NCBI GenBank assembly: GCA_003447295.1
Contig: DLZQ01000047.1
Span: forward strand, 1 to 45,442
DNA from: Lachnospiraceae bacterium
Lineage (GTDB): Bacteria > Bacillota > Clostridia > Lachnospirales > Lachnospiraceae
Direction: 5' to 3'
Length of the DNA: 45,442 nucleotides
A program made the translations under genes and the position numbers. Below the pieces are notes generated by a model. The model ran no database searches. It worked only from the letters and a program-made list of their open reading frames with translations, and was not told the origin of the DNA. Below, piece by piece: positions 9,207-17,608 of this stretch; position 1 is the first letter of the stretch, and every line of letters starts with the position of its first letter.

Positions 9207-10337
9207 ATGAAAAAGAAAGTACTTGCAGCAATTTTGATTGCAGTAGGTGTTCTGACAGGATGTGGAAACACAGAACCTATTTCTTCCCCTATCCAGACTG
9301 TGGAAGCAGAGCCTATTGCTACTGATATCCAGGAGGTTGAACAGCCCGGTGCAACAGAGGAAGTCAATGAGAATCATGACGGTATGTACCGCAGTGAGCT
9401 TACCAATGAGTGGATCGATGAGAGCCTGAAGGATCAGCGCCCTATCGCCGTAATGGTAGATAACGAGAAGACCGCACTTCCTCATTTCGGTGTGGCAGAT
9501 GCAGATGTAGTATATGAGATCATGAACAGTACCCTGAATGACAGAATTACCCGTTTCATGGTAGTGGTAAAGGATTGGGATAAGATCGAGCAGCTGGGCA
9601 GTATTCGTAGTGCCCGCCCTACCAACTTCATGCTGGCAGCAGAGTGGAACGCCGTTCTGTGTCATGATGGTGGTCCTTTCTTCATCAATGACTGGGTAGC
9701 AAAGGATTATTCCGCGAACTTCAGCGGTGGCTTTGCCCGTTACAGCAACGGTAAGGCAGCAGAGTTCACCGAGTATATCACTTACGATAAGTACACCAAT
9801 ACCCAGAAGGGCAAGACCTATGATGGTCTGAAGCAGCGTTTTGAGAGTTCCAGATATACCACGACTTACAATGATTATTATCAGGGACCTCATTTCAAGT
9901 TCGCAGATGCAGAGGTTACCTTTGCTGACAGAAGCGATGCGATCAGCGCAACCACAATCGAGCTTCCTTTTAAGCATAACGGTTCTACTCTGAAATACAA
10001 CGAAGAGACCGGAACCTATGATTATTATGAGTATGGTTCTGCGCACAAGGATGCAGCAAGCGGCGAACAGCTGACCTTCGAGAACGTTATCCTGCAGAAT
10101 ACCACTTTTGCAGATTTGGGCGAAGGTTACCTGATCTACAATGCGATCGATTCCGGACGCTCCGGTTACTATATCACCGAGGGTAAGGCAATCGAAGTGA
10201 ACTGGACCAAGTCTTCCGAGAACGCGATCACACATTATTATGATGCGAAGACCGGCGAGGAGATCGAGGTCAATACCGGTAAGACATACATCTCTCTGAT
10301 TCCTTCCGATGGCTGGAACAATGTTGTGATCAAATAA
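9207..10337 (+). CDS. DUF3048 (YerB-like) lipoprotein
   Basis: A 376-residue predicted lipoprotein: a short hydrophobic signal (LAAILIAVGVL) with lipobox LTGC. The body carries the DUF3048 hallmarks: RPIAVMVDNEKTALPHFGVADADVVYE, LGSIRSARPTNFMLAAEW and CHDGG, with the second domain around residues 230-376. YerB-type proteins are surface-exposed and of unknown biochemical function. It has its own promoter and a terminator at 10366, so it is monocistronic. Codon use is noticeably biased (for example AAG, ACC, GGT), suggesting higher expression than its neighbours. An antisense open frame of similar length is treated as a shadow. Confidence 0.88.
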   Translation: MKKKVLAAILIAVGVLTGCGNTEPISSPIQTVEAEPIATDIQEVEQPGATEEVNENHDGMYRSELTNEWIDESLKDQRPIAVMVDNEKTALPHFGVADADVVYEIMNSTLNDRITRFMVVVKDWDKIEQLGSIRSARPTNFMLAAEWNAVLCHDGGPFFINDWVAKDYSANFSGGFARYSNGKAAEFTEYITYDKYTNTQKGKTYDGLKQRFESSRYTTTYNDYYQGPHFKFADAEVTFADRSDAISATTIELPFKHNGSTLKYNEETGTYDYYEYGSAHKDAASGEQLTFENVILQNTTFADLGEGYLIYNAIDSGRSGYYITEGKAIEVNWTKSSENAITHYYDAKTGEEIEVNTGKTYISLIPSDGWNNVVIK

Positions 10338-10365
10338 ATACAGTCATTATCATAAAAGTAATAAG

Positions 10366-10404
10366 ATCCCTTCCGTGGTGTTAGCACCGCGGGAGGGATT
10401 TTTT
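10366..10404 (+). terminator. Rho-independent terminator
   Basis: A long stem (ATCCCTTCCGTGGTG against GCACCGCGGGAGGGAT, with G-U pairs) with a TTA loop, followed by TTTTTT. It closes the DUF3048 transcript. Confidence 0.88.
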
Positions 10405-10564
10405 GTGCGATAATGTAACTTGATAAACGAGTCAAAGTTTAAATTGATGTATATCTATGACAAAAAATAAGCGTTTTATATACAATAACCCTAAAAATCT
10501 CATGGATATTACTGAAAACTTGCCTTATAATAAAGCGTAGTAAAAATGTTTAGGAGTGAAGGCA

Positions 10565-11944
10565 ATGAAGACTGCAAAAAAATATAATCCGGATCTGATC
10601 CTGCATGGAAATCTGATCCGTGCAATATTATCTCTGGCAATCCCTGTGGTGATCAATAGCTTTTTACAGACCATGTATAATCTGACAGATACTTACTGGC
10701 TGGGGAAGATCGGCACGGAGCAGCTGGCAGCGATCAATCTGGTAACACCGATGCAAAATATCATCACGAATTTCGGCAGCGGGATCACGGTGGCGGGAGC
10801 AGTTCTCATTGCACAGTATATCGGTGCGGGGGAAAAAGAGGACGCGAGATCCATGGCGAATCAGATTTTTATCTGTGCCATGGGATTTGCGGTAGTCTGT
10901 GCTGCGTTATGTTTTCTGGGAACTCCGGCGATCGTGAACTGGCTGGGAGCGGACGGAGGCACAGCATACTATGCGAGAGTCTACCTGCGGGTAGTTATCT
11001 GGGATATGCCCTTTTTATATATGGTAAATATTTTCTCCGCGGTGCATCAGGCACAGGGAGATACGGTGCGCCCGATGTTTTTGAACCTGGGAGGCATTAC
11101 GCTGAATCTGTTCCTGGATCCGTTTTTTATGATAATTCTGGATATGGGCACGGCCGGAGCGGCGCTGGCGACACTTTTGGCAAAAGCGGTGCCTGCGACG
11201 GTGGCATTTATACTTTTGTGCAGACCGGAAAATGACATCTGCCTGAATCGCAGATATATGCAGCTGCAGAGAGAAAAACTGGGTATGATCCTGAGGGTCG
11301 GACTGCCTACTGCTATTGGCGGAAGCACCATGCAGCTCGGCTTTCTGCTTATGAGTAAAAACGTATTTGTCTATGGAACGGAGGCGATGGCAGCTTACGG
11401 TATCGGCAACAAGGTCAATGGCCTGATCACTTTGCCTTCTAACGCGATTGGTTCGGCGACAGCCACGATCGTGGGACAGAATATGGGAGCAAAACAGCCG
11501 GAGCGTGCAGAGCAGGGATATCGCTTTTCTATGTGGATATCGGTTGTATTTTTGTTCGTAGGTGGTATGATCTTATCAAGAGATATGATCTCCACGGCGA
11601 TCGTCAGTATTTTCTCCAAAGATGCAGAGGTCGTGGGAATGGCAGCAGACTTTTTAAGTGTGATGGCATTCTGGTGCTTTACTAACGGAGTGTACAACAC
11701 GACTTCCGGACTGTTCCAGGGAACCGGACATACGGAAGTAACTATGGCGATCGATGTGACCAGACTGTGGGTATTCCGTTTCCTGACGCTGTGGTTCTGC
11801 GAGAGCATTCTGCATATGGGCGTGCGCAGTGTCTGGTATTCCGTGGTGATCAGTAACGGTATCTCTTCCCTGATCCTGTATGTTCTGTACCGCTGTGGTA
11901 TCTGGAAGAAGACGCGGATCAAAGTGGGAAAAGAAGCTGCTTAA
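10565..11944 (+). CDS. MATE family multidrug/Na+ efflux transporter
   Basis: A 459-residue membrane protein with about 12 hydrophobic helices in two homologous halves. Typical features are the opening SLAIPVVINSFLQTMYNLTDTYWLGKIG, the LAAINLVTPMQNII segment and, in the second half, GLPTAIGGSTMQLGFLLMSKNVFVYG. MATE proteins export organic cations or other toxic compounds using Na+ or H+ gradients; the substrate cannot be read here. ATG 10565 is preferred over GTG 10556 because AGGAG at 10552-10556 is then 8 nt away. A TATAAT at 10526-10531 may be its -10 box. It is followed 8 nt later by the DUF3810 gene, so the two are probably co-transcribed. Confidence 0.9.
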   Translation: MKTAKKYNPDLILHGNLIRAILSLAIPVVINSFLQTMYNLTDTYWLGKIGTEQLAAINLVTPMQNIITNFGSGITVAGAVLIAQYIGAGEKEDARSMANQIFICAMGFAVVCAALCFLGTPAIVNWLGADGGTAYYARVYLRVVIWDMPFLYMVNIFSAVHQAQGDTVRPMFLNLGGITLNLFLDPFFMIILDMGTAGAALATLLAKAVPATVAFILLCRPENDICLNRRYMQLQREKLGMILRVGLPTAIGGSTMQLGFLLMSKNVFVYGTEAMAAYGIGNKVNGLITLPSNAIGSATATIVGQNMGAKQPERAEQGYRFSMWISVVFLFVGGMILSRDMISTAIVSIFSKDAEVVGMAADFLSVMAFWCFTNGVYNTTSGLFQGTGHTEVTMAIDVTRLWVFRFLTLWFCESILHMGVRSVWYSVVISNGISSLILYVLYRCGIWKKTRIKVGKEAA

Positions 11945-11952
11945 GGAGCACC

Positions 11953-13155
11953 ATGGAGAGTAAGAGAAAAAATAAGAAGAGTCTTGTAGTATATATAAGC
12001 ATCGTTGTAGTACTTTTGCTGCTTCAGGTCATTGCCTGGAACAGCAGAAGCTTCAGCGATGCTTATATTGCGTATATTTTCCCCATCTGGGTCAATACCT
12101 ATGGCAGGATTACGGGAAGCTTCCCATTTTCCGTGGGAGAATGGATGATCGTGGCGGGGATCGCTGTTGTAATATCGGCGGTTCTGCTGGGGATGAGTAT
12201 GATTTTTCCGGGATGCAGGCATTCGGCAAAGTATTGTCGCGGTGTTAAGAGGTATTTTCGGTTTTTTGCATGGGTGCTGCTATTCGTGTTTGCGATCATG
12301 ACTTTGAATTGTACGATGATCTATCATGGTTCTACCTTTTCGGAGAAGTATTTCGGAGAGGAAGAGGGGCAGCAGGATATGACGCTGCAGGAGCGGACGG
12401 AGGAGCTGCTTAGGATTTATAACGATATCGTGTCCCATTGCAATGCACTGAGTATGGAGATGGAGCGGGATGACAGCGGCGCAGTGGTATATTCCGGAGG
12501 TGTGGACAGCAAGGGGAATGCGGTGGATATGGCAGGGAAAGCCATCGATGCGATGCAGAACCTAGGGAAAAGCTATGCACAGCTGGATGGTTATTATCCG
12601 AAACCGAAGGCCATGTTTTTCTCGGATTTCATGTGTCAGATGTATATGTGCGGGTACTATTTTCCGTTTTCCATGGAAGCAAATTATAATGACGTTATGT
12701 CTGTCATGAAGAAACCGGCGACTATGTGCCATGAACTGGCACATATCCGGGGATATATCTACGAGGATGAGGCGAATTTTATTGCATTTCTCGCCTGTGT
12801 GGAATCGGATGATGCGGCATTTCAGTACTCGGGATATTTAAGCGTTCTGAATTATGTGGCGAATGATCTGTACAAGACGAGACTGGCGGATCCTGAGAGC
12901 TATGCGGCAGCCAGAGAGGCAGTGCGTCCGCTGCAGGTATTGCAGCAGGTGCGGGAGGACAATATCTTCGTCACAGAGATGGAATGGGAGAGGATCAACG
13001 GGAAAGCGGTAGTGGACACGGAGACCGTAGACAGTGTCTCAGATACTCTGACGGATGCTTCTCTGAAAATGAACGGAGTGTCTGACGGCATGGTCAGCTA
13101 CAACCGGGTAGTGGAGCTGTTGTTACAATGGTACGGCAAACAAGGGGACTACTAA
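11953..13155 (+). CDS. DUF3810 membrane protein with HExxH zinc-peptidase motif
   Basis: A 400-residue protein with three hydrophobic segments in the first ~125 residues, then a soluble domain carrying CHELAHIRGYIYEDEANFIAF. This contains an HExxH zinc motif followed by a downstream Glu that could be the third ligand. The layout matches DUF3810, a putative membrane-bound metallopeptidase family of unknown substrate. The start overlaps a strong site (AAGGAG, which itself overlaps the MATE stop), implying translational coupling. No terminator was recognised after it. Confidence 0.85.
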   Translation: MESKRKNKKSLVVYISIVVVLLLLQVIAWNSRSFSDAYIAYIFPIWVNTYGRITGSFPFSVGEWMIVAGIAVVISAVLLGMSMIFPGCRHSAKYCRGVKRYFRFFAWVLLFVFAIMTLNCTMIYHGSTFSEKYFGEEEGQQDMTLQERTEELLRIYNDIVSHCNALSMEMERDDSGAVVYSGGVDSKGNAVDMAGKAIDAMQNLGKSYAQLDGYYPKPKAMFFSDFMCQMYMCGYYFPFSMEANYNDVMSVMKKPATMCHELAHIRGYIYEDEANFIAFLACVESDDAAFQYSGYLSVLNYVANDLYKTRLADPESYAAAREAVRPLQVLQQVREDNIFVTEMEWERINGKAVVDTETVDSVSDTLTDASLKMNGVSDGMVSYNRVVELLLQWYGKQGDY

Positions 13156-13218
13156 CCGAAATATTTGTAGGAGATAGAGGAATAATTGCAAAAATTTAAA
13201 ATTTTTTCTATTAACCAC

Positions 13219-13247
13219 TTGACATTTGATCGGAATTTATGTAAACT
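13219..13247 (+). promoter_or_regulatory. Promoter of the tRNA-Phe / tRNA-Gly pair
   Basis: TTGACA (13219-13224), a 17-nt spacer and TAAACT (13242-13247): a near-consensus sigma-A promoter about 60 nt upstream of tRNA-Phe. Confidence 0.8.
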
Positions 13248-13307
13248 ACGATTGTTGTGACGCAGAGCAGTCATGAAATACAGATTGCAAGAAGGATTAA
13301 GTCGCGG

Positions 13308-13380
<73 letters not shown>

Positions 13381-13432
13381 TTTCGCAGGACACCATTTAT
13401 TAAAATGGCCGCCCTGCTTCATATATAAACAT

Positions 13433-13503
13433 GCGGGTGTAGTTCAATGGTAGAACACCAGCCTTCCAAGCTGGATACGTGGGTTCGATTCCCATCACCC
13501 GCT
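13433..13503 (+). tRNA. tRNA-Gly (TCC)
   Basis: A 71-nt cloverleaf: acceptor GCGGGTG/CACCCGC, anticodon arm CCAGC-CTTCCAA-GCTGG with TCC at 13465-13467, T loop TTCGATT, discriminator T. CCA is not encoded. It lies 52 nt after tRNA-Phe, probably in one transcript. Confidence 0.95.
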
Positions 13504-13506
13504 TTT

Positions 13507-13534
13507 AAAAACCCTTGATTTTTCAAGGGTTTTT
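13507..13534. terminator. Bidirectional terminator between tRNA-Gly and KilA-N gene
   Basis: AAAACCCTTGA and TCAAGGGTTTTT form a stem flanked by A and T runs, so it can end both the tRNA transcript and the convergent KilA-N gene, whose stop codon is 3 nt away. Confidence 0.85.
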
Positions 13535-13536
13535 AT

Positions 13537-14373
13537 TTATTTTTGCTTAATTTGATTTTGAATAGTGCTTTTTAATTTATTAGCAGCACTGCTATTATAC
13601 AGAGAGTTAAGCTGATAATATGCGACGCTACGAAGCTTTTTCAAACGATCTTGGGTAGATAATCCCTGATGTATCAAGTCAGCATTCATACTTTCTAAGT
13701 TAACCAGCACGATGAGTTGCTCAACACTAGCGAAATCACGCATATTTCCCCTCTTAAATCCTGTTTCTTCTCGCCATTGCTCGAAAATAGCTACGTTTAA
13801 GATATCGGCCTCTGTTGCATATTTATAGCTTTGTTCTTGTTTGGTCAATTCTGGTGTAATCAAAAACTCTTTGATAGCATCTGTATGTATTCGATAATTA
13901 ATTTTTGACAATTCACGCTTAGTATCCCATCCAATTTCCAGACGGTGTGCTTCATCTGATTTTAGACGTTGATAATCTTTGATGACATATAATTTAAATT
14001 CCGGAGAAACCCAGGAGGCAAATTCAAAAGCAATATCAGTGTGAGCGAAAGTTCCACCGTATCGTCCGGGTCTTGAAATGATTCCAATAGCATTTGTAGA
14101 AACTATCCACTTTTGTGGAGATAGTGTAAATGAATTCAATCCAGCATCGTTTTTAAACCCCTCGAATTCGAGGGGGTTAAAATTCGGGTTATTCATTTTT
14201 TCCCATAAACCAAGATATTCTATTGTGTTTCTGTTTCGCAGCCAATTCGCAATAACACCAGATGGATCATCTGGATTTCTGTATTTTGCTATGTCTGTTA
14301 ATGAAATGTAATCTTCATTTGATTTGGTATCAGTAATTAAAGATATTTCAGTTCCATTTGCATTTAATTTCAT
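13537..14373 (-). CDS. KilA-N domain protein (phage-type)
   Basis: A 278-residue protein. Residues ~20-125 match the KilA-N DNA-binding domain (YISLTDIAKY, IANWLRNRNTIEYLGLWE, GRYGGTFAHTDIAFEFASWVSPEFKLYVIKDYQRLK). The rest is helical without a recognised domain. KilA-N proteins are common in phages and prophage remnants, with variable roles. ATG 14373 is chosen because GGAGGAG precedes it; a longer open frame reaches 14460 but lacks a binding site. The gene is AT-rich compared with the flanking core genes and lies directly after tRNA-Gly, which suggests horizontal acquisition. Its coding sequence holds an 18-bp perfect palindrome at 14158-14175. Confidence 0.85.
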   Translation of the reverse strand: MKLNANGTEISLITDTKSNEDYISLTDIAKYRNPDDPSGVIANWLRNRNTIEYLGLWEKMNNPNFNPLEFEGFKNDAGLNSFTLSPQKWIVSTNAIGIISRPGRYGGTFAHTDIAFEFASWVSPEFKLYVIKDYQRLKSDEAHRLEIGWDTKRELSKINYRIHTDAIKEFLITPELTKQEQSYKYATEADILNVAIFEQWREETGFKRGNMRDFASVEQLIVLVNLESMNADLIHQGLSTQDRLKKLRSVAYYQLNSLYNSSAANKLKSTIQNQIKQK

Positions 14374-14465
14374 ATGCTCTCCTCCATAATTTTCGTATAT
14401 ATTTTTTAGATTATCATGACACTTGTATCGCACACCAACACACCAGAAATGAATCTTCACTGTAA

Positions 14466-14479
14466 TTGCACCGGTGCAA
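14466..14479. promoter_or_regulatory. 14-bp perfect palindrome upstream of the KilA-N gene
   Basis: TTGCACCGGTGCAA is perfectly self-complementary and lies about 95 nt upstream of the KilA-N start, between it and the XRE remnant. It has the form of a dimer binding site. No factor can be named. Confidence 0.4.
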
Positions 14480-14484
14480 CTATA

Positions 14485-14582
14485 TCAACTCGAGCACGGA
14501 CAATCCCAGTTTTCAGCCATTTGTTGTTGAGTTAATCCGCTTTTATTCGTAATGATTTAAATACATTTGGAAAATAACCCAT
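14485..14582 (-). pseudogene. Frameshifted, truncated XRE-family HTH repressor remnant
   Basis: From ATG 14582, preceded by a good GGAGGGA site, the frame reads MGYFPNVFKSLRIKAD and stops. One base shift later the sequence continues GLTQQQMAENWDCPCSS and stops at 14485. Joined, it reads FKSLRIKAGLTQQQMAE, the start of an XRE helix-turn-helix domain. A single-base deletion plus loss of the rest best explains this. It lies upstream of, and on the same strand as, the KilA-N gene, and its promoter remains intact at 14619-14655. Confidence 0.55.
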
Positions 14583-14618
14583 GAGATGTCTCCCTCCAAT
14601 CAAATTTGTAGAGCTGCA

Positions 14619-14655
14619 CTACAATAATTGTAGAAAACATATGTTCCCGTGTCAA
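14619..14655 (-). promoter_or_regulatory. Promoter with operator palindrome for the XRE remnant / KilA-N unit
   Basis: On the minus strand TTGACA (14650-14655), a 17-nt spacer and TACAAT (14627-14632) form a near-consensus promoter. The -10 is embedded in CTACAATAATTGTAG (14619-14633), a perfect inverted repeat with 7-bp arms, the typical placement of a repressor operator. The rest of 14656-14887 holds nothing recognisable. Confidence 0.65.
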
Positions 14656-14887
14656 GATAAAAGAAGCAGCATTTTTTGACCTGGAACAATTTCATAAAAC
14701 CCAAAATTAGGTTTGACTTTCAAGAGATCTTGTCTAAGCAGAAGGATGCAATGTTGATGAGTACGTGAACGAGATGCATGCGGATGACTGATTATAACAA
14801 GGTGCCCCGGCAGACTGAATAAAAAAGTGAATACCTCCGATATACATGATAGAACAGGTAGACCTAGGAATAGGAACGGAGGTTTAT

Positions 14888-15565
14888 ATGCAGATCGGCG
14901 GAGTAGGAAGCGGACATGACACATATTCTCATCAGGTAACGGAATGTCTTCATGAGCATGCGGCTCAGACGGATACAGGCAGCATGGCGAATAAAATGGC
15001 AGACGGACAGGAGACGCGGACGGCAACAGAAATCCTGCAGGATACTTCCAATGAAAATATGATGTCCTGGGTGCAGAAGATCGGGAATAGCGGAAAGCAG
15101 CTCTTACAGAAAATCTGGGGAGAGAGCAAGGAAGCTAATGATGCGATCACTTCACAAAATGGCAACGGAAATCATATTGCAGGGCAGGAGACGCTGGTCA
15201 CCGGGAATTCTGTAGGAGTAAAGACTACAGTGAACAGGGCGGCAATGGAGAATGCGGCGACACATACTTATTTCCGGCCTGTGGAAGCAAAGGATGCCAT
15301 GCCGGCGAATCCTTTTCAGAAGGTGCGTTATCAGGTACAGAAGGTAGCGAGAAAGTTGATGGAACGGCTGCCGGGTCGATTTCTGGGATCCCATACAGGC
15401 GATTTTTTGCAGACGAAACAACAGCAAACGAAAGAAGATCTGCGGAAGAGAAGTCAGTATAAGCAGGATGATCAGGAGATCGAGTGCATTCTCACGGATG
15501 AAAGCTATCTGACAGATTCCTATAACCGCAAGGGTGAGTACAGCCATCTGACTACGGATAAATAA
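14888..15565 (+). CDS. Hypothetical hydrophilic protein
   Basis: A 225-residue protein of no recognised family. ATG 14888 is chosen because GGAGGT lies 5-10 nt before it, although the frame is open from 14846. It is rich in Gln, Lys, Thr and Asn, has no signal peptide or membrane segment, and appears largely disordered in the first ~60 residues. Basic and helical segments (VRYQVQKVARKLMERLPGRF around residues 145-165) precede a polar, Lys/Gln-rich C-terminus ending in two SYLTDSY-like acidic/aromatic motifs. Codon use resembles the core genes. It is monocistronic, sitting between the KilA-N islet and tRNA-Gly(GCC). Confidence 0.65.
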   Translation: MQIGGVGSGHDTYSHQVTECLHEHAAQTDTGSMANKMADGQETRTATEILQDTSNENMMSWVQKIGNSGKQLLQKIWGESKEANDAITSQNGNGNHIAGQETLVTGNSVGVKTTVNRAAMENAATHTYFRPVEAKDAMPANPFQKVRYQVQKVARKLMERLPGRFLGSHTGDFLQTKQQQTKEDLRKRSQYKQDDQEIECILTDESYLTDSYNRKGEYSHLTTDK

Positions 15566-15603
15566 TTATATTACAAATTTTACGAAAAATTTCAATAATT
15601 TGC

Positions 15604-15632
15604 TTGACAGTTTGGCATTCATCATGTAATAT
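15604..15632 (+). promoter_or_regulatory. Promoter of tRNA-Gly(GCC)
   Basis: TTGACA (15604-15609), a 17-nt spacer and TAATAT (15627-15632), about 100 nt upstream of the tRNA. Confidence 0.78.
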
Positions 15633-15734
15633 AGTCTTTGCTGTGAGACACAGCAGACATTCATAAGATTGCGGATGAATGCCGATACAATTAATTTCAT
15701 ACCTTCAAGATACAGGTTTTGACCTGTACAATAT

Positions 15735-15806
<72 letters not shown>

Positions 15807-15814
15807 TGAAAAAA

Positions 15815-15845
15815 AACGATACCAAATCGGTATCGTTCTTTTTTT
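15815..15845 (+). terminator. Terminator of tRNA-Gly(GCC)
   Basis: AACGATACC and GGTATCGTT pair around a short loop, followed by CTTTTTTT. Confidence 0.88.
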
Positions 15846-16022
15846 CGAGCCCTGCCAGGGCTCGAAAGTTCGATGTCTACGCTCCGCTCCGGTCCGCGCA
15901 GTCCGAGGTCCCCCGGACCTCGTGCGCCGTCTCGCGCTTGATCCTCAAGGCTAAGATAGTACAAATCCGTCTGAAATGATTAGTAAGTAACAAGGTACCG
16001 TATGTTCTCGATGTCTCGCGCT
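15846..16022. repeat. GC-rich repeat region with tRNA-Gly 3'-end copies
   Basis: Three elements follow the terminator. First, a palindrome, CGAGCCCTG/AGGGCTCG (15846-15864). Second, a 44-nt element (15881-15924) that recurs near the other end of the window at 26708-26751 and contains an 8-bp stem CGAGGTCC-CCC-GGACCTCG. Third, two extra copies of the tRNA-Gly 3' acceptor sequence GTCTCGCGCT at 15929-15938 and 16013-16022, the original being 15797-15806. Nothing coding is credible here. Confidence 0.75.
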
Positions 16023-16035
16023 CCGTATAGGAGTT

Positions 16036-17499
16036 TTATTTTGTATGCACATGTCCACGGGACCAGACTTTACTGGGTTGGGCCTTATAGGTGGGGCGGC
16101 GGAAGAGGAGGCTTTTCAGTGCAGGTCCGTTAAAGGGGAAGAGGGGCCAGAAGTAACTGAAGCCTGCGAAGGTTGGTGTGGTAATCATAGAGAGTGACAC
16201 AAGCGTCAGACCGATAATAAAGCCGGGCAGACCCCATAATCCGGTGGTGACCACCAGGAGAATTCGATAGATCCGCAGGGCATCGGCGAATTCTATACTG
16301 GAGAGAGACAGATTTGCCAACATAGTGACGGCGGCATAGAAGAGGACTTCGGTAGAGGCCCAGTTAAGGCTGACAGCAATGTCACCAATCAACAATCCCC
16401 CTACGATAGACAGTGCACCGGAGACACGGCTGGAACTAAGTGCGGCAGAGTATTTGAAGAGGTCTAAGAGAAACTCCACCGCCAGCACATAGAAAAAAAG
16501 GCGGAAGGGTGACAGATCGCTGACAGGTGTGAGCTGCAGTGAGGCGGTGATCTCGGGATAATAGGCGGAGAGAAGTAAAAATACCGGCAGAAGCAGAAGA
16601 CTCACCGGAATGCACAGGAAGCGTATCATGCGGAAATAAGTTCCGGTCAGGGGATTGTTGTAATAGTCTTCCGGACTCTGGGTAAACTGGAAGATCGTAC
16701 CGGGAAGCAGCAAAACGGCGGGAGAATTGTCCACGATGAGCAGAATGTGTCCTTCGCACAGGTAGCTGCATGCCACATCGGGACGCTCTGTCAGCTGGAT
16801 GCTGGGCAGGGGATTCCACCATCTTTTATGAATCAGAAGTTCTTCTAAGCTTTTGCTGCCCATAGTCAGCGAAGTGATCTGTAACCGGGAGAGTTTTTGC
16901 TTCAGAGCCTCTAATAACTCCTCGTTAACCTGGTCTGCCAGATAGGCGATCGCTACATCGGTGCGGCTCTCTGTTCCCAGGGTGCAGATGGAGAAGGTCA
17001 GTTTCGCAGAACGCACCCGGCGGCGGATAAGATTTGTATTGAATAAAAGTGTCTCCACGAAGCCGTCTCGGGCACCCCGGGTGCTCCGTTCGGTATCGGG
17101 CTCGGAGATACTGCGGACGGGATAGGTACGGACGTCAATGATCACCGCCTGATCGAAGCCGTTCACCAGGAGGATGGAAGGCCCACTTAAGAGATTTTGC
17201 AGGATATCATCCACAGAGGAGGTCAACGATACCTGTGCATAGCCGAGCCTGCTCTGCACATAGCCGGGGAGATCGCGGATCTCGGAATCCAGTGTATAGT
17301 GAGGATCCTGCAGGTCGGAGAAGATCTGCTGGAGGATCTCGGTATTGCAGAAACCATTGATCCCCAGCCAAAATGCCGGAGTTTCCCCCAACCGGAGATC
17401 GCGTGTGATCAGGTCAAAGCTTTTACCCAGAGGAAGCAATCGGTGGAGAAGATCAATATTTTGGGAAAGTTCTGTGGATAATGAATTGTTTTGTGTCAT
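16036..17499 (-). CDS. GerA/SpoVAF-family spore germination protein
   Basis: A 487-residue membrane protein. The N-terminal ~270 residues form the soluble GerA-type domain, including the hallmark GARDGFVETLLFNTNLIRRRV. Several membrane helices follow, between about residues 290 and 450. The C-terminal YFWPLFPFNGPALKSLLFRRP resembles SpoVAF more than receptor A subunits. SpoVAF forms part of an ion-conducting complex in the spore inner membrane that amplifies germination; a germinant-receptor A subunit is the alternative. No B or C subunit lies beside it, which also favours SpoVAF. ATG 17499 follows AAAGGA. It is one of the two sporulation markers in the window. Confidence 0.83.
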   Translation of the reverse strand: MTQNNSLSTELSQNIDLLHRLLPLGKSFDLITRDLRLGETPAFWLGINGFCNTEILQQIFSDLQDPHYTLDSEIRDLPGYVQSRLGYAQVSLTSSVDDILQNLLSGPSILLVNGFDQAVIIDVRTYPVRSISEPDTERSTRGARDGFVETLLFNTNLIRRRVRSAKLTFSICTLGTESRTDVAIAYLADQVNEELLEALKQKLSRLQITSLTMGSKSLEELLIHKRWWNPLPSIQLTERPDVACSYLCEGHILLIVDNSPAVLLLPGTIFQFTQSPEDYYNNPLTGTYFRMIRFLCIPVSLLLLPVFLLLSAYYPEITASLQLTPVSDLSPFRLFFYVLAVEFLLDLFKYSAALSSSRVSGALSIVGGLLIGDIAVSLNWASTEVLFYAAVTMLANLSLSSIEFADALRIYRILLVVTTGLWGLPGFIIGLTLVSLSMITTPTFAGFSYFWPLFPFNGPALKSLLFRRPTYKAQPSKVWSRGHVHTK

Positions 17500-17608
17500 A
17501 AAAAGGGAATCCTTTCTGAATAATGATATAATGATTGCATAGACTGCCCGGTGGGTATATTGTATTATTCAGATAGATTCCCCATTATTTTGGTAACTAT
17601 TCAGTCCA

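Noticed and set aside
9105..10235. 376-codon minus-strand open frame
   Set aside because: Fully antisense to the DUF3048 gene, whose strong codon bias produces long reverse frames.
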